Positions 16,343 to 25,553 of a stretch of DNA of 64,000 bases are shown here, piece after piece; position 1 is the stretch's first letter; each line of letters starts with the position of its first letter. The stretch comes from Asticcacaulis solisilvae (GTDB taxonomy: Bacteria > Pseudomonadota > Alphaproteobacteria > Caulobacterales > Caulobacteraceae), in NCBI RefSeq assembly GCF_017875235.1, contig NZ_JAGGMI010000007.1, positions 186,001-250,000 of the forward strand, in the 5' to 3' direction. Both the position numbers and the translations under genes were made by a program. The notes under the pieces are model-generated. The model saw only the letters and a list, made by a program, of their open reading frames with translations, had not been told where the DNA came from and made no database searches.

Positions 16343-17671
16343 ATGACAGTAGCTTCGGCAATAGCTTCGGCAAGCGCGCAAGGCAGTGCAGTGGCGGTGA
16401 CTCCGGCCGCGACGGCTACGGCTATGCCGCAATTGCTGGCGCATCAGAAAGTCCTGGAGCTGAACAACGGCGATGCCGGCTGGATGATCGTCGCCACCTG
16501 CCTGGTCCTGTTCATGACCCTGCCGGGCCTGGCCCTGTTCTACGGCGGCATGGTCCGCAAGAAGAACCTGCTATCGACCCTGGCGCAATCGGTCGCCGTG
16601 ACCGCCGTCGCCACCATCCTGTGGATCCTGGTCGGCTATTCGCTGGCCTTCGGCGTTGCGCCGGGCGCGGCCAATCAATTTATCGGCAGCTTCGATGCCG
16701 TCCTGCTCAAGGGCGTGACGACCTCGACCGCCTATTCGGCCGCGCCGCACCTGCCGGAATTCCTGTGGATCGCGTACCAGATGACGTTCGCGATCATCAC
16801 GCCGGCGCTGATCGCCGGTGCGATCGCCGAACGCATGAAGTTCTCGGCCTTTGTCTTGTTCACCGCGCTGTGGTCGCTGCTGGTCTATGCGCCGGTCTGT
16901 CACTGGGTGTGGGGCGGCGGCTTCCTCGGCGCCATGGGGGTCCTCGACTTTGCCGGCGGCGCCGTCGTCCACGTCAATTCGGGTGTCGCGGGCCTGGTCT
17001 GCGCCCTGGTTCTCAAGCCGCGCCGTGGCTTCGGCCGCGACAACATGGCCCCGCATAACCTGGGCTATACGATGATTGGCGCCTCGATGCTGCTGGTCGG
17101 CTGGATCGGCTTCAATGCCGGCTCGGAATGGGCGGCGGACGGCCTGGCCGCGGTCGCCATGCTGAACACCATCGTCGCCGCCATGACCGGCATCATCGGC
17201 TGGATCGTGCCGGAGTGGATCGAGCGCAAGCAGCCGACCCTGCTGGGCATGCTGTCGGGTCTGGTCGCCGGTCTGGTCGCGATTACGCCGGCCGCGGGCT
17301 TCGTCGGCCCGGGCGGCGCCATGCTGATCGGCCTGATCACAGGCCCGATCTGCTATGTCGCCTCGACCTACATCAAGAACATGTTCAAGTACGACGACAG
17401 CCTGGATGCTTTCGGCGTCCACGGCGTGGGCGGCTTTACGGGCGCCCTGCTGACAGCCGTGTTTGTCGATACAACGATCAATACAGGCGAAGCCGCCGCC
17501 AATGCCACCATCGTAAAACAGTTCATCGGACTGGTGGTGGTGGTCGGCTGGAGCGCGGTTCTCACCTTCCTCATCCTGATGGTCTGCAAGTACACAACAG
17601 GCCTGCGCGTGACAGAGGAAGAGGAAATCGAAGGCCTCGACATGTCGCAACACGGGGAGACCCTGCACTAA
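16343..17671 (+). CDS. amtB: Ammonium transporter
   Basis: This 442-aa inner-membrane ammonium channel of the Amt/MEP/Rh family has about eleven helices after a short alanine-rich N-terminus that may be a signal sequence. The first conserved helix is ATCLVLFMTLPGLALFYGGMVRKKN. The pore histidine pair is present in PVCHWVWGGGFL and DAFGVHGVGGFTGA. Amt genes usually sit beside a PII gene (glnK); none is here, but the GOGAT genes follow 351 bases downstream on the same strand, so the block is devoted to nitrogen assimilation. An internal ATG at residue 28 is an alternative start. Confidence 0.93.
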   Translation: MTVASAIASASAQGSAVAVTPAATATAMPQLLAHQKVLELNNGDAGWMIVATCLVLFMTLPGLALFYGGMVRKKNLLSTLAQSVAVTAVATILWILVGYSLAFGVAPGAANQFIGSFDAVLLKGVTTSTAYSAAPHLPEFLWIAYQMTFAIITPALIAGAIAERMKFSAFVLFTALWSLLVYAPVCHWVWGGGFLGAMGVLDFAGGAVVHVNSGVAGLVCALVLKPRRGFGRDNMAPHNLGYTMIGASMLLVGWIGFNAGSEWAADGLAAVAMLNTIVAAMTGIIGWIVPEWIERKQPTLLGMLSGLVAGLVAITPAAGFVGPGGAMLIGLITGPICYVASTYIKNMFKYDDSLDAFGVHGVGGFTGALLTAVFVDTTINTGEAAANATIVKQFIGLVVVVGWSAVLTFLILMVCKYTTGLRVTEEEEIEGLDMSQHGETLH

Positions 17672-18022
17672 GGAAAAGCAGGGTTCAAAGGCCGGAAAAA
17701 TGGCTCCCCCTCGATGCGACGAAAGTCCGCCGAGGGGGTTTGCATGTCATGCTCCCGGAACTTGACCTCACATTTGGCAGGGTCTTTGCCATCAAAGTCT
17801 GACTCCTCAAGGTCATTCCGTGGTAGAAGGCTTACCCGCCAGACAATGAAATTGGTATCTTTTGATATCGCAACGGCATTTTTGCCATCAGACCGGAAAA
17901 ACCGGCGGGGTGAAAAGGCGAGACTACGGAATTCACTTTCCCAGGCGTGGCTTTTCCGCTTTTGGAACGCGCGTGGATAGCGCCGGGACTTCACCCGGAA
18001 GTAAGTAAGAAGGCAGTTGGCC
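17672..18022. other. 351-base gap between amtB and gltD
   Basis: A possible terminator hairpin (CCCCCTCG at 17706-17713 with CGAGGGGG at 17731-17738, weak T-run) closes amtB. The remainder should hold the gltDB promoter. I see no clear sigma-54 site and no ORF with coding character. Confidence 0.55.
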
Positions 18023-19492
18023 ATGACCGGCGAAACGAACCGCTTTGTGATCGAGAAGAAGAAGACCCCGCAGAAGACGGATGCGAAGACACGCATCACA
18101 AACTTCAACGAGATCTATGCCGACTTCAAGACAACAGAAGCGTCGCATCAGTCGTCGCGTTGCGCCCAGTGCGGCGTACCCTTCTGCCAGCACGGCTGCC
18201 CGTTGCAGAATAACATCCCCGACTGGCTGCGCCTGACGGCCGAAGGCCGGATCGAAGAGGCTTACCTGATCTCGTCGGCGACCTCGACCCTGCCGGAAAT
18301 CTGCGGCCGCATCTGTCCGCAGGACCGCCTGTGCGAAGGCTCCTGCGTGCTTGAACAATCCGGCTGGGAAAACGTCACGATCGGCAGCGTCGAGCGCTAT
18401 ATCAACGACATGGCGTTCGAAAACGGTTGGATTGAGCCTATTCAGCCGGATGTCGAACGCAGCCAGTCGATCGGCATCATCGGTTCGGGCCCGGCCGGCA
18501 TCGCCGCCGCCGACCGCCTGCGCACGCTCGGCTACAAGGTCAGCATCTATGACCGCTACGACCGTCCGGGCGGCCTTTTGACCTACGGCATTCCGTCGTT
18601 CAAGCTGGAAAAGCACGTCGTCGCCCGCCGCACCGACCGCCTGGCCCAGTCGGGCGTCGAATTCGTCATGAACTGCGATATCGGCAACGACGTCACCTTC
18701 GAAGAGCTGCGTGACAAGCACGATGCCATCCTGGTCGCCACCGGCGTCTACAAGGCGCGCCGCCTGAGCGTGCCGGGCTGCGGCTCCAAGGGTGTGGTCG
18801 CCGCGCTCGACTACCTGATCACCGCCAACAAGGTCGGTTTCGGTGACGAGATCGAAGACTTCACCTCGGGCCGCCTTAACGCCAAGGGCAAGACCGTCGT
18901 GGTCGTCGGCGGCGGCGATACCGCCATGGACTGCGTGCGCACCGCGACGCGCCAGGGCGCCAAGGCCGTCACCTGCGTCTACCGCCGCGATCGCGCCAAC
19001 ATGCCGGGCTCCGACCGCGAAGTGTCGAACGCCGAAGAAGAAGGCGTGCGTTTCGAATGGCTGTCGGCGCCCAAGGCCGTGCTCGGCGACGCCGAAACGG
19101 TCGAGGGCATCAAGATCCAGCGCATGCGTCTGACGACGCCGGACGCGCAGGGCCGCCAGGGCATCGAAGACATCCACGGTGCCGAAAACGATCTGCCGGC
19201 CGACCTGATCATCGAAGCGCTCGGCTTCGAGCCGGAAAACCTGCCGGTCATGTTCAACGAGCCAGGCCTCGAAGTCACGCGCTGGGGCACGATCCGCGTT
19301 ATGGCGGGCGAGTTCCAGACCATGGTGCCGGGCGTGTTCGCCGCTGGCGACATCGTGCGCGGCGCTTCGCTCGTCGTCTGGGCCGTTCGTGAAGGCCAGG
19401 ACGCCGCTGCCGACATCCACCACTATCTGAAGACCCAGTTGCTTGCTGCCGCCAACGATGGCGATGCCCAGCTCGCGGGAGTTGCCGAATAA
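18023..19492 (+). CDS. gltD: Glutamate synthase (NADPH) small subunit
   Basis: This protein is 489 aa from the ATG at 18023, with AAGGCA upstream; an in-frame TTG two codons earlier is unlikely. The N-terminal double iron-sulfur region has CAQCGVPFCQHGCPL and later CGRICPQDRLCEGSC. The FAD site is IIGSGPAGIAAA and the NADPH site is VVGGGDTAMDC; AAGDIVRGASLVVWAVREGQ is near the end. It passes electrons from NADPH to the large subunit for glutamate formation from glutamine and 2-oxoglutarate. Its TAA overlaps the ATG of gltB by one base, so translation is coupled. The order small then large subunit is the reverse of E. coli. Confidence 0.95.
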   Translation: MTGETNRFVIEKKKTPQKTDAKTRITNFNEIYADFKTTEASHQSSRCAQCGVPFCQHGCPLQNNIPDWLRLTAEGRIEEAYLISSATSTLPEICGRICPQDRLCEGSCVLEQSGWENVTIGSVERYINDMAFENGWIEPIQPDVERSQSIGIIGSGPAGIAAADRLRTLGYKVSIYDRYDRPGGLLTYGIPSFKLEKHVVARRTDRLAQSGVEFVMNCDIGNDVTFEELRDKHDAILVATGVYKARRLSVPGCGSKGVVAALDYLITANKVGFGDEIEDFTSGRLNAKGKTVVVVGGGDTAMDCVRTATRQGAKAVTCVYRRDRANMPGSDREVSNAEEEGVRFEWLSAPKAVLGDAETVEGIKIQRMRLTTPDAQGRQGIEDIHGAENDLPADLIIEALGFEPENLPVMFNEPGLEVTRWGTIRVMAGEFQTMVPGVFAAGDIVRGASLVVWAVREGQDAAADIHHYLKTQLLAAANDGDAQLAGVAE

Positions 19493-22400
19493 TGACCCAG
19501 TTTGACTCGTACCAGCACTACCTCTCGCAGCGTCAGGCCCTGATCGACGGCAACGCTTACGATCCGGCCATGGAACGCGACGCCTGTGGCGTCGGCGTCG
19601 TCTGTTCGATCGATGGCACGCCGCGCCGCGACGTCGTCGAACTGGCCGTCAAGGCGCTCAAGGCCCTGTTCCACCGGGGTGCGGTCGATGCCGACGGCAA
19701 GTCGGGCGACGGCGCCGGCATCATGATCAACGTGCCGCAGGACTTCTTCCGTGAGCAGGTCCGCAATATCGGTCACAACCCGCGCTCGGGTCCGGTCCTG
19801 GTCGGACAGGTCTTCCTGCCGCGTTCGGACCTCGGCGCCCAGGAAGCCGCCCGGACCATCGTCGAGTCGGAAATTCTGCGCTCGGGCTTCTACCTCTACG
19901 GCTGGCGTCAGCCGCCGGTCGACGTGTCGCAATTGGGCCAGCGCGCCTCGGCGACGCGCCCGGAAATCGAGCAGATCATGATGGCCGCGCCGGAAGGCCT
20001 GTCGGGCGAAGCGCTGGAACGCGCCATGTTCCTCTGCCGCCGCCGCATCGAAAAGCGCGTCGATGAAGCCAATCTCGACTGCTATATCTGCTCCTTCTCG
20101 GCCAAGACCCTGATCTACAAGGGCATGTTCCGCGCCGAGCTGGTCGACGACTTCTATCTCGACCTCAAGGACCCGCGCATTGTCTCCAGCGTGGCCATCT
20201 TCCACCAGCGTTTCTCGACCAACACCTTCCCTGAATGGCGTCTGGCTCAGCCCTTCCGCATGCTGGCGCACAACGGGGAAATCAACACGCTGCGCGGCAA
20301 CGTCAACTGGATGAAGTCGCACGAAATCCGCATGGCGGCCGCGACCTTCGGCGACAATGACCGCGACGTGAAGCCGGTCATCCAGCCGCGTGGTTCGGAC
20401 TCCGCCGGTCTCGACAATGTCTACGAACTGCTGGTCCGCGCCGGCCGTTCGGCGCCGATGGCCAAGGCCCTGCTGATTCCGGAAGCCGTCGCCCAGAACA
20501 CGACCGTGTCCGACGCCCACAAGGCGCTCTACGCCTACTGCAACGCCGTCATGGAGCCGTGGGACGGTCCGGCCGCTATCTGCGCCACCGATGGCCGCTG
20601 GGTTGTCGCCGGCAAGGACCGCAACGGCCTGCGCCCCTTGCGCGTCGCCGAAACCAATGACGGCCTGTTGATCGTTGGCTCCGAAGCCGGCATGACGGGC
20701 GTTTCCGAAGACCGCATTGCCCGCCGCATCCACATTGCGCCGGGCCGCATGATCGCAGTCGACCTCGAAGAAGGCCGCCTCTACCAGGAAAACGAAGTCG
20801 TCGACGCCCTGTCGTCGAAGAACGATTATAAGGCCTGGCTGGAAAACATCATCGAGCTGGAACCCTTGATCGCGCCGGGCCCTGAGCCGCGCGTCCTGCA
20901 CGGCGAAGAGCTGGCGCGCCGCCAGATCGCCGCCGGCTTCACGCTCGAAGACCTCGACACGGTGCTCGATGCCATGGTCAAGGACGGCAAGGAAGCCATC
21001 GGCTCGATGGGCGATGACACGCCCCTGGCCGTGCTGTCGGAACAGTGGCGTCCGCTGGCGCACTATTTCCGCCAGAACTTCGCCCAGGTCACCAACCCGC
21101 CGATCGACCCGTTGCGCGAAGCCTCGGGCATGTCGCTGCGCACGCGCTTCAAGAACCTCGGCAACATCCTGGCCGAAGACGAAGCGCAGACCAACGTTTT
21201 CGTGCTCGAATCGCCCTTCCTGACGACGCTGATGTATGAGCGGATGATCCGTTTCGACAGCGCCGGCAAGGTCGCGACGCTCGACGCCACCTTCGCCTTG
21301 CCGCAAGACGGCGACGTCGCCGGCAATGGCCTGCGTGGTGCGCTGGAGCGCCTGCGGGACGAAGCCGTCGCCGCCGCCGAAGACGGCGCGTCGATGATCG
21401 TCCTGACCGACGAACAGCTGGGCACGGACAAGATCGGCGTGCCGATGATCCTGGCGGCCGCCGCCGTTCATTCGCGCCTGGTCGCGAAGGGCCTGCGTTC
21501 GTTCGTCTCGATCGTTGTGCGCTCGTCCGAAGCCATGGATCCGCACGCCTTCGCCGTCCTGGTCGGTGTCGGCGCCACGGCCATCAACCCTTACCTGTCG
21601 CTGGAACTGCTGCAGGAACGCCTGGCGCAGGGCCGCTATCCGGGCCTGGATGAGCACAAGGCCTTCCTGAACTACAAGAAGGCTATCGAAGCCGGCCTGA
21701 TGAAGATCCTGGCCAAGAAGGGCATTTCGGTCATTTCGTCCTATCGCGGCGGCTATGAATTCGAAGCGTTGGGCCTGTCGCGGGCCCTGGTCGCCGAATA
21801 CTTCCCGGGCGTGACCTCGCGCATCTCGGGCATCGGTCTGTCGGGCATCGAACAGAAGCTGTCGGAACTGCACGCCAAGGCCTTTGCCTCCAAGCGTCCG
21901 GTCCCGCACATCGGCGGCTTCTACAAGCTGCGCGCCGCCGGCGAGACCCACTACTATCAGCCGAAACTGATCCACCTGCTGCAGGATGCGACGACGCGCG
22001 ACGACTACGAGACCTTCAAGACCTATTCGGGTCTGGTGGCCAAGATGTCGAAGACGGCGCCGACCTCGCCCCGTGACCTGCTGGCCATCCAGCCCAAGCA
22101 GGCGGCGATCGCCATCGAGGAAGTCGAAAGCGTCAACGAAATCCGCAAGCGCTTCGTCACGCCGGGCATGTCGCTGGGCGCGCTCTCTCCTGAGGCGCAC
22201 GAGACGCTGAACATCGCCATGAACCGCATCGGCGCCCGTTCGGTGTCGGGCGAGGGCGGTGAGGATCCGGAACGCTATCAGCGCCGTCCGAACGGCGACA
22301 ACCCGAACTCGGCCATCAAGCAGATCGCTTCGGGCCGCTTCGGCGTCACCGCGGAATACCTGAACCAGTGCCAGGAAATCGAGATCAAGGTCGCACAGGG

Positions 22401-24000
22401 CGCCAAGCCCGGCGAAGGCGGTCAGCTTCCGGGCTTCAAGGTCACGGAATTCATCGCCCGCATGCGTCACTCGACGCCGGGCGTTGGCCTGATCAGCCCG
22501 CCGCCGCACCACGACATCTACTCGATCGAAGACCTGGCGCAGCTGATCTATGACCTGAAGCAGATCAACCCGACCGCCCGCGTCACCGTCAAGCTGGTGT
22601 CGCAATCAGGCATCGGCGCGGTCGCCGCCGGCGTCGCCAAGGCCAAGGCCGACGCCATCCTGGTGTCGGGTCAGGTCGGCGGCACGGGCGCCTCGCCGCT
22701 GTCGTCGATCAAATTCGCCGGCCTGCCGTTCGAACTGGGCCTGTCGGAAGCCCACCAGGTGCTGACGCTCAATAACCTGCGCGGCCAGATCCGTCTGCGT
22801 GCGGACGGCGGCATGCGCACCGGCCGCGACATCGTCGTGGCGGCGCTCCTGGGCGCGGAAGAGTTCGGTATCGGCACGGCCTCGCTGGTCGCCATCGGCT
22901 GTCTGATGGTCCGCCAATGCCAGTCGAACACCTGCCCGGTCGGCGTCTGCGTCCAGGACGAACGCCTGCGCGCCAAGTTCACCGGCACGCCGGAAAAGGT
23001 CATCAACCTTTTCACCTTCATCGCCACCGAGGTGCGTGAAATCCTGGCGAGCCTGGGCCTGCGCACGCTTCAGGAGGCGGTCGGCCGCACCGATCTGCTC
23101 CAGCAGATTTCGCGCGGCGGCATCCACCTCGACGACCTCGACCTCAACCCGTTGCTGGTCAAGGTCGAGATGGACGAGAACGCCATCATCACCCTGCCGA
23201 CCGAACGCAATGCCGTGGCCGACACGCTGGACGCCAAGATCGTCCAGGATGCGGCCTACGTGCTTCAGCGCAAGGAAAAGATGACCCTGACCTACGATGT
23301 GCGCAACACCATGCGCGCCATCGGCACGCGGACGTCGTCGCATCTGGTGCGCCAGTTTGGCTCGACGCTGGACGAAGGCCACCTGACTCTGGAACTGCGT
23401 GGTTCGGCCGGTCAGTCGCTCGGCGCGTTCGCCGTCAAGGGCCTGACCATCAACCTGATCGGCGAAGCCAACGACTATGTCGGCAAGGGCCTGTCGGGCG
23501 CGACCATCATCGTCCGCCCGAAGGTCTGGCATGAAGGCCAGGCGCTGGCCGGCAACACCATCCTTTACGGCGCGACCTCGGGCAAGCTGTTCGTCGCCGG
23601 TTCGGTCGGTGAGCGTTTCGCCGTCCGCAACTCGGGTGCGACCACCGTCATCGAAGGCGTCGGCGCGCACGGTTGCGAATACATGACCGGCGGCAAGGTC
23701 GTCATCCTGGGCAAGGTCGGCCAGAACTTCGGCGCCGGCATGACCGGTGGCGTCGCCTATGTCTACGACCCGGATGCGGCGCTGGCGTCATGCGTCAACG
23801 GTGAAGGCATCACGCTGCGTTCAGTGCCGGACGCCAATGTGGCGGGCCTCAAAGGCCTGATCACCGAGCACTACGAGAAGACCCTGTCGCCCAAGGCCAA
23901 GACCCTGCTCGACGACTGGGATAACAGCCTGAAGGCCTTTGTCGAGATCATGCCGAATGAGATACTGGCGATCCAGCAGAAGCAAGCCAAGATAGCGTAG
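19492..24000 (+). CDS. gltB: Glutamate synthase (NADPH) large subunit
   Basis: This is a 1502-aa protein, full length for the family. The N-terminal class II glutaminase has its nucleophile at Cys32 (ERDACGVG), exposed after removal of a 31-residue propeptide. The central domain is followed by the FMN-binding synthase domain (GEGGQLPGFKV, SPPPHHDIYSIEDL, GQVGGTGASPL) with the 3Fe-4S cysteines in CLMVRQCQSNTCPVGVC. The C-terminal GXGXG beta-helix domain ends the protein. The enzyme makes two glutamates from glutamine and 2-oxoglutarate. It forms an operon with gltD; a palindromic repeat and then a strong terminator follow. Confidence 0.96.
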   Translation: MTQFDSYQHYLSQRQALIDGNAYDPAMERDACGVGVVCSIDGTPRRDVVELAVKALKALFHRGAVDADGKSGDGAGIMINVPQDFFREQVRNIGHNPRSGPVLVGQVFLPRSDLGAQEAARTIVESEILRSGFYLYGWRQPPVDVSQLGQRASATRPEIEQIMMAAPEGLSGEALERAMFLCRRRIEKRVDEANLDCYICSFSAKTLIYKGMFRAELVDDFYLDLKDPRIVSSVAIFHQRFSTNTFPEWRLAQPFRMLAHNGEINTLRGNVNWMKSHEIRMAAATFGDNDRDVKPVIQPRGSDSAGLDNVYELLVRAGRSAPMAKALLIPEAVAQNTTVSDAHKALYAYCNAVMEPWDGPAAICATDGRWVVAGKDRNGLRPLRVAETNDGLLIVGSEAGMTGVSEDRIARRIHIAPGRMIAVDLEEGRLYQENEVVDALSSKNDYKAWLENIIELEPLIAPGPEPRVLHGEELARRQIAAGFTLEDLDTVLDAMVKDGKEAIGSMGDDTPLAVLSEQWRPLAHYFRQNFAQVTNPPIDPLREASGMSLRTRFKNLGNILAEDEAQTNVFVLESPFLTTLMYERMIRFDSAGKVATLDATFALPQDGDVAGNGLRGALERLRDEAVAAAEDGASMIVLTDEQLGTDKIGVPMILAAAAVHSRLVAKGLRSFVSIVVRSSEAMDPHAFAVLVGVGATAINPYLSLELLQERLAQGRYPGLDEHKAFLNYKKAIEAGLMKILAKKGISVISSYRGGYEFEALGLSRALVAEYFPGVTSRISGIGLSGIEQKLSELHAKAFASKRPVPHIGGFYKLRAAGETHYYQPKLIHLLQDATTRDDYETFKTYSGLVAKMSKTAPTSPRDLLAIQPKQAAIAIEEVESVNEIRKRFVTPGMSLGALSPEAHETLNIAMNRIGARSVSGEGGEDPERYQRRPNGDNPNSAIKQIASGRFGVTAEYLNQCQEIEIKVAQGAKPGEGGQLPGFKVTEFIARMRHSTPGVGLISPPPHHDIYSIEDLAQLIYDLKQINPTARVTVKLVSQSGIGAVAAGVAKAKADAILVSGQVGGTGASPLSSIKFAGLPFELGLSEAHQVLTLNNLRGQIRLRADGGMRTGRDIVVAALLGAEEFGIGTASLVAIGCLMVRQCQSNTCPVGVCVQDERLRAKFTGTPEKVINLFTFIATEVREILASLGLRTLQEAVGRTDLLQQISRGGIHLDDLDLNPLLVKVEMDENAIITLPTERNAVADTLDAKIVQDAAYVLQRKEKMTLTYDVRNTMRAIGTRTSSHLVRQFGSTLDEGHLTLELRGSAGQSLGAFAVKGLTINLIGEANDYVGKGLSGATIIVRPKVWHEGQALAGNTILYGATSGKLFVAGSVGERFAVRNSGATTVIEGVGAHGCEYMTGGKVVILGKVGQNFGAGMTGGVAYVYDPDAALASCVNGEGITLRSVPDANVAGLKGLITEHYEKTLSPKAKTLLDDWDNSLKAFVEIMPNEILAIQQKQAKIA

Positions 24001-24017
24001 CCGCCCGCCCTGATGGG

Positions 24018-24105
24018 CTGCAAACCGCAGTCTCGCTGCGATACGATGCTCACGTACTCAAGTACGCTCCGCTTCGTTTCTCGCAAGCCTACGATTTTCG
24101 CCACA
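24018..24105 (+). repeat. Palindromic 3'-flanking repeat, copy 1
   Basis: About 88 bases, starting 18 bases after the gltB stop, match 53001-53087 after the serA fusion gene; the central stretch of more than 45 bases is nearly identical. The core GTACT-CA-AGTAC forms a hairpin that extends as an imperfect palindrome through GCGATACGA and TCGTTTC. It has the same orientation relative to the upstream gene at both sites. Confidence 0.85.
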
Positions 24106-24131
24106 TCATGGCGAACGGCGTTAAGAGAAAG

Positions 24132-24155
24132 CGGCCCTTCGGGGCCGTTTTTTTT
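24132..24155 (+). terminator. Rho-independent terminator of gltDB
   Basis: CGGCCC, tetraloop TTCG, GGGCCG is followed by eight T bases. A stable UUCG loop and long U-tract make this a strong terminator, 131 bases past gltB and beyond the palindromic repeat. Confidence 0.92.
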
Positions 24156-24227
24156 CGGGCAAAACGTGATCACGCCTTGTATTGCTATCCCCGTTACGCC
24201 ACGTCATGATTGCGGCGGAGGTGTGCG

Positions 24228-25313
24228 ATGGGCCTGCCGCTCAGCCAGGATCTGATCTACGAAGCGATTCTCGATGACGAGGCGTTCGCCGAGCTGCCGC
24301 AGGCATTGGCGCATGCCGCCGGCGGCCGGTCGGCGCTGCTGCACTGGCGGCACATCCATGGCGGCGCCGAGGTTCTGGTCCATAGCCGCTACTTCACCGA
24401 TGAGATCATGCAGGCCTATGCCGAGCATTATGCCGGCGACGATCTGTGGATGAGCGCGGGGCTGGCTTCGGGCATCCGTAATCGGGCCGTCGCCATGAAC
24501 ACCCTTGTGGCCGACGACGTCTTTGCGCGCAGCGTCATGTATAACGAATTCATCCGGCCGATGGATGACGACACCTTCCGTTGCATGGGAATTATCTTCG
24601 ACACGCCCTTCGGTGTGGGTGCACTGGGCATCCAGCGTGGGCGTCATCACGACGTGTTCGACCAGGATGCGGTGGCGCACATCAACCAGTACAGCACGGC
24701 GCTCAAGCGGATGATGGCGGTGCGTGGCGAGCTGATGACGGCGCGGACCGACCGGCACGCGGCGCGCAGCAGCTTCGACAGCATGGAGCTGGCAATCCTG
24801 CAGGTCGATGCCGGCGGCAAGGTTCTGGATGGCAATGCCCAGGCCGATGAGCTGCTGCGCGGGCCGTCGGGCCTGCGCCAGGTGCGGGGACATCTGCGTG
24901 CCGGAGGCGGTGACGCGGAGGCGCTTAAGCGCGCCATTGCGCGGGCGACGGACATGGCAGCTCCGGAGGCGTCCCTGCTGTCGATCGGCGAGGCGCGGCT
25001 GAGCGTCACCGTATCGCCGCTCAGGGTGCCGGGGGTGAAACGGCGGGCGCTGATCATGGTCAAGCGGCCGTTCGGGCGGCAGCGTGATCTCGACCGGCAT
25101 CTGATGCAGTTGTTCGGTCTGTCGCAGGCCGAGGCGCAGATCAGCATCAGCCTGGCCGAAGGACTGAGCCCGGCGGACATCGCGGAAAAGCGGCAGGTCG
25201 CTGAAGGGACCGTGCGGGTGCAACTGAAGACGATCATGGCCAAGCTGGGCTGCCGGCGACAGACGCAGATTGCCGCGGCGGTGCTGTCGTTGCCGCCGTT
25301 GCGTTTGTCTTGA
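24228..25313 (+). CDS. LuxR-family helix-turn-helix regulator
   Basis: This protein is 361 aa from the ATG at 24228, preceded by GGAGGTG; a TTG 18 bases upstream is less likely. The N-terminal part (about 1-180) has no motif I can name, and a PAS-like segment may lie near 185-270 (SMELAILQVDAGGKVLDGNAQADELL). The C-terminal LuxR helix-turn-helix (about 300-355) has LSQAEAQISISLAEGLSPADIAE and VRVQLKTIMAKLG. It lacks a receiver domain and the usual acyl-homoserine-lactone-binding signature. No target gene is evident. It is monocistronic, with two repeats and a terminator downstream. Confidence 0.82.
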   Translation: MGLPLSQDLIYEAILDDEAFAELPQALAHAAGGRSALLHWRHIHGGAEVLVHSRYFTDEIMQAYAEHYAGDDLWMSAGLASGIRNRAVAMNTLVADDVFARSVMYNEFIRPMDDDTFRCMGIIFDTPFGVGALGIQRGRHHDVFDQDAVAHINQYSTALKRMMAVRGELMTARTDRHAARSSFDSMELAILQVDAGGKVLDGNAQADELLRGPSGLRQVRGHLRAGGGDAEALKRAIARATDMAAPEASLLSIGEARLSVTVSPLRVPGVKRRALIMVKRPFGRQRDLDRHLMQLFGLSQAEAQISISLAEGLSPADIAEKRQVAEGTVRVQLKTIMAKLGCRRQTQIAAAVLSLPPLRLS

Positions 25314-25318
25314 TGGTC

Positions 25319-25393
25319 GGGGTTTGGGGCCTGTGGCCCCAAGCCTTACCTACTTCAAAAGAAAGATTTGTGGGGTCTCAGACCCCACACCCC
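25319..25393 (+). repeat. Short dispersed element, hairpin-less form
   Basis: GGGGTTTGGGGCCTGTGGCCCC begins the element; TTCAAAAGAAAG lies in the middle, and GTGGGGTCTCAGACCCCAC ends it. The two ends are each a palindrome. The inverse orientation is at 33395-33514, where an extra terminator hairpin sits in the middle. It lies immediately after the luxR-type gene stop. Confidence 0.8.
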
Positions 25394-25410
25394 GAAATCA
25401 AACAAAGCAA

Positions 25411-25442
25411 AAAAAGGCGGCCCCGGGAGAGACCGCCTTTTT
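25411..25442. terminator. Bidirectional terminator
   Basis: AAAAAGGCGG pairs perfectly with CCGCCTTTTT. It serves the luxR-type gene on the plus strand and the convergent retropepsin-like gene on the minus strand. Confidence 0.88.
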
Positions 25443-25553
25443 CTTTCAGGCCGCTGCGCAGAAGATAAACGCGCGGACCGAACCAGGAGACTTTTTTCGT
25501 AGCCGTTCAAGCACCGGCCGTCATATCCCAAATGGGATAAATGCCGCACTTTT

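Noticed and set aside
19423-22605. A 1060-codon open frame antisense to gltD/gltB
   Set aside because: It is the reverse shadow of a GC-rich conserved gene. Its translation is Arg/Asp/Gly-rich with no family signature, while the plus strand encodes complete GOGAT.
24013-24255. Small frame containing LTYSSTLRFVSR after gltB
   Set aside because: It is produced by the palindromic repeat; the same peptide pattern recurs after the serine fusion gene at 53029.
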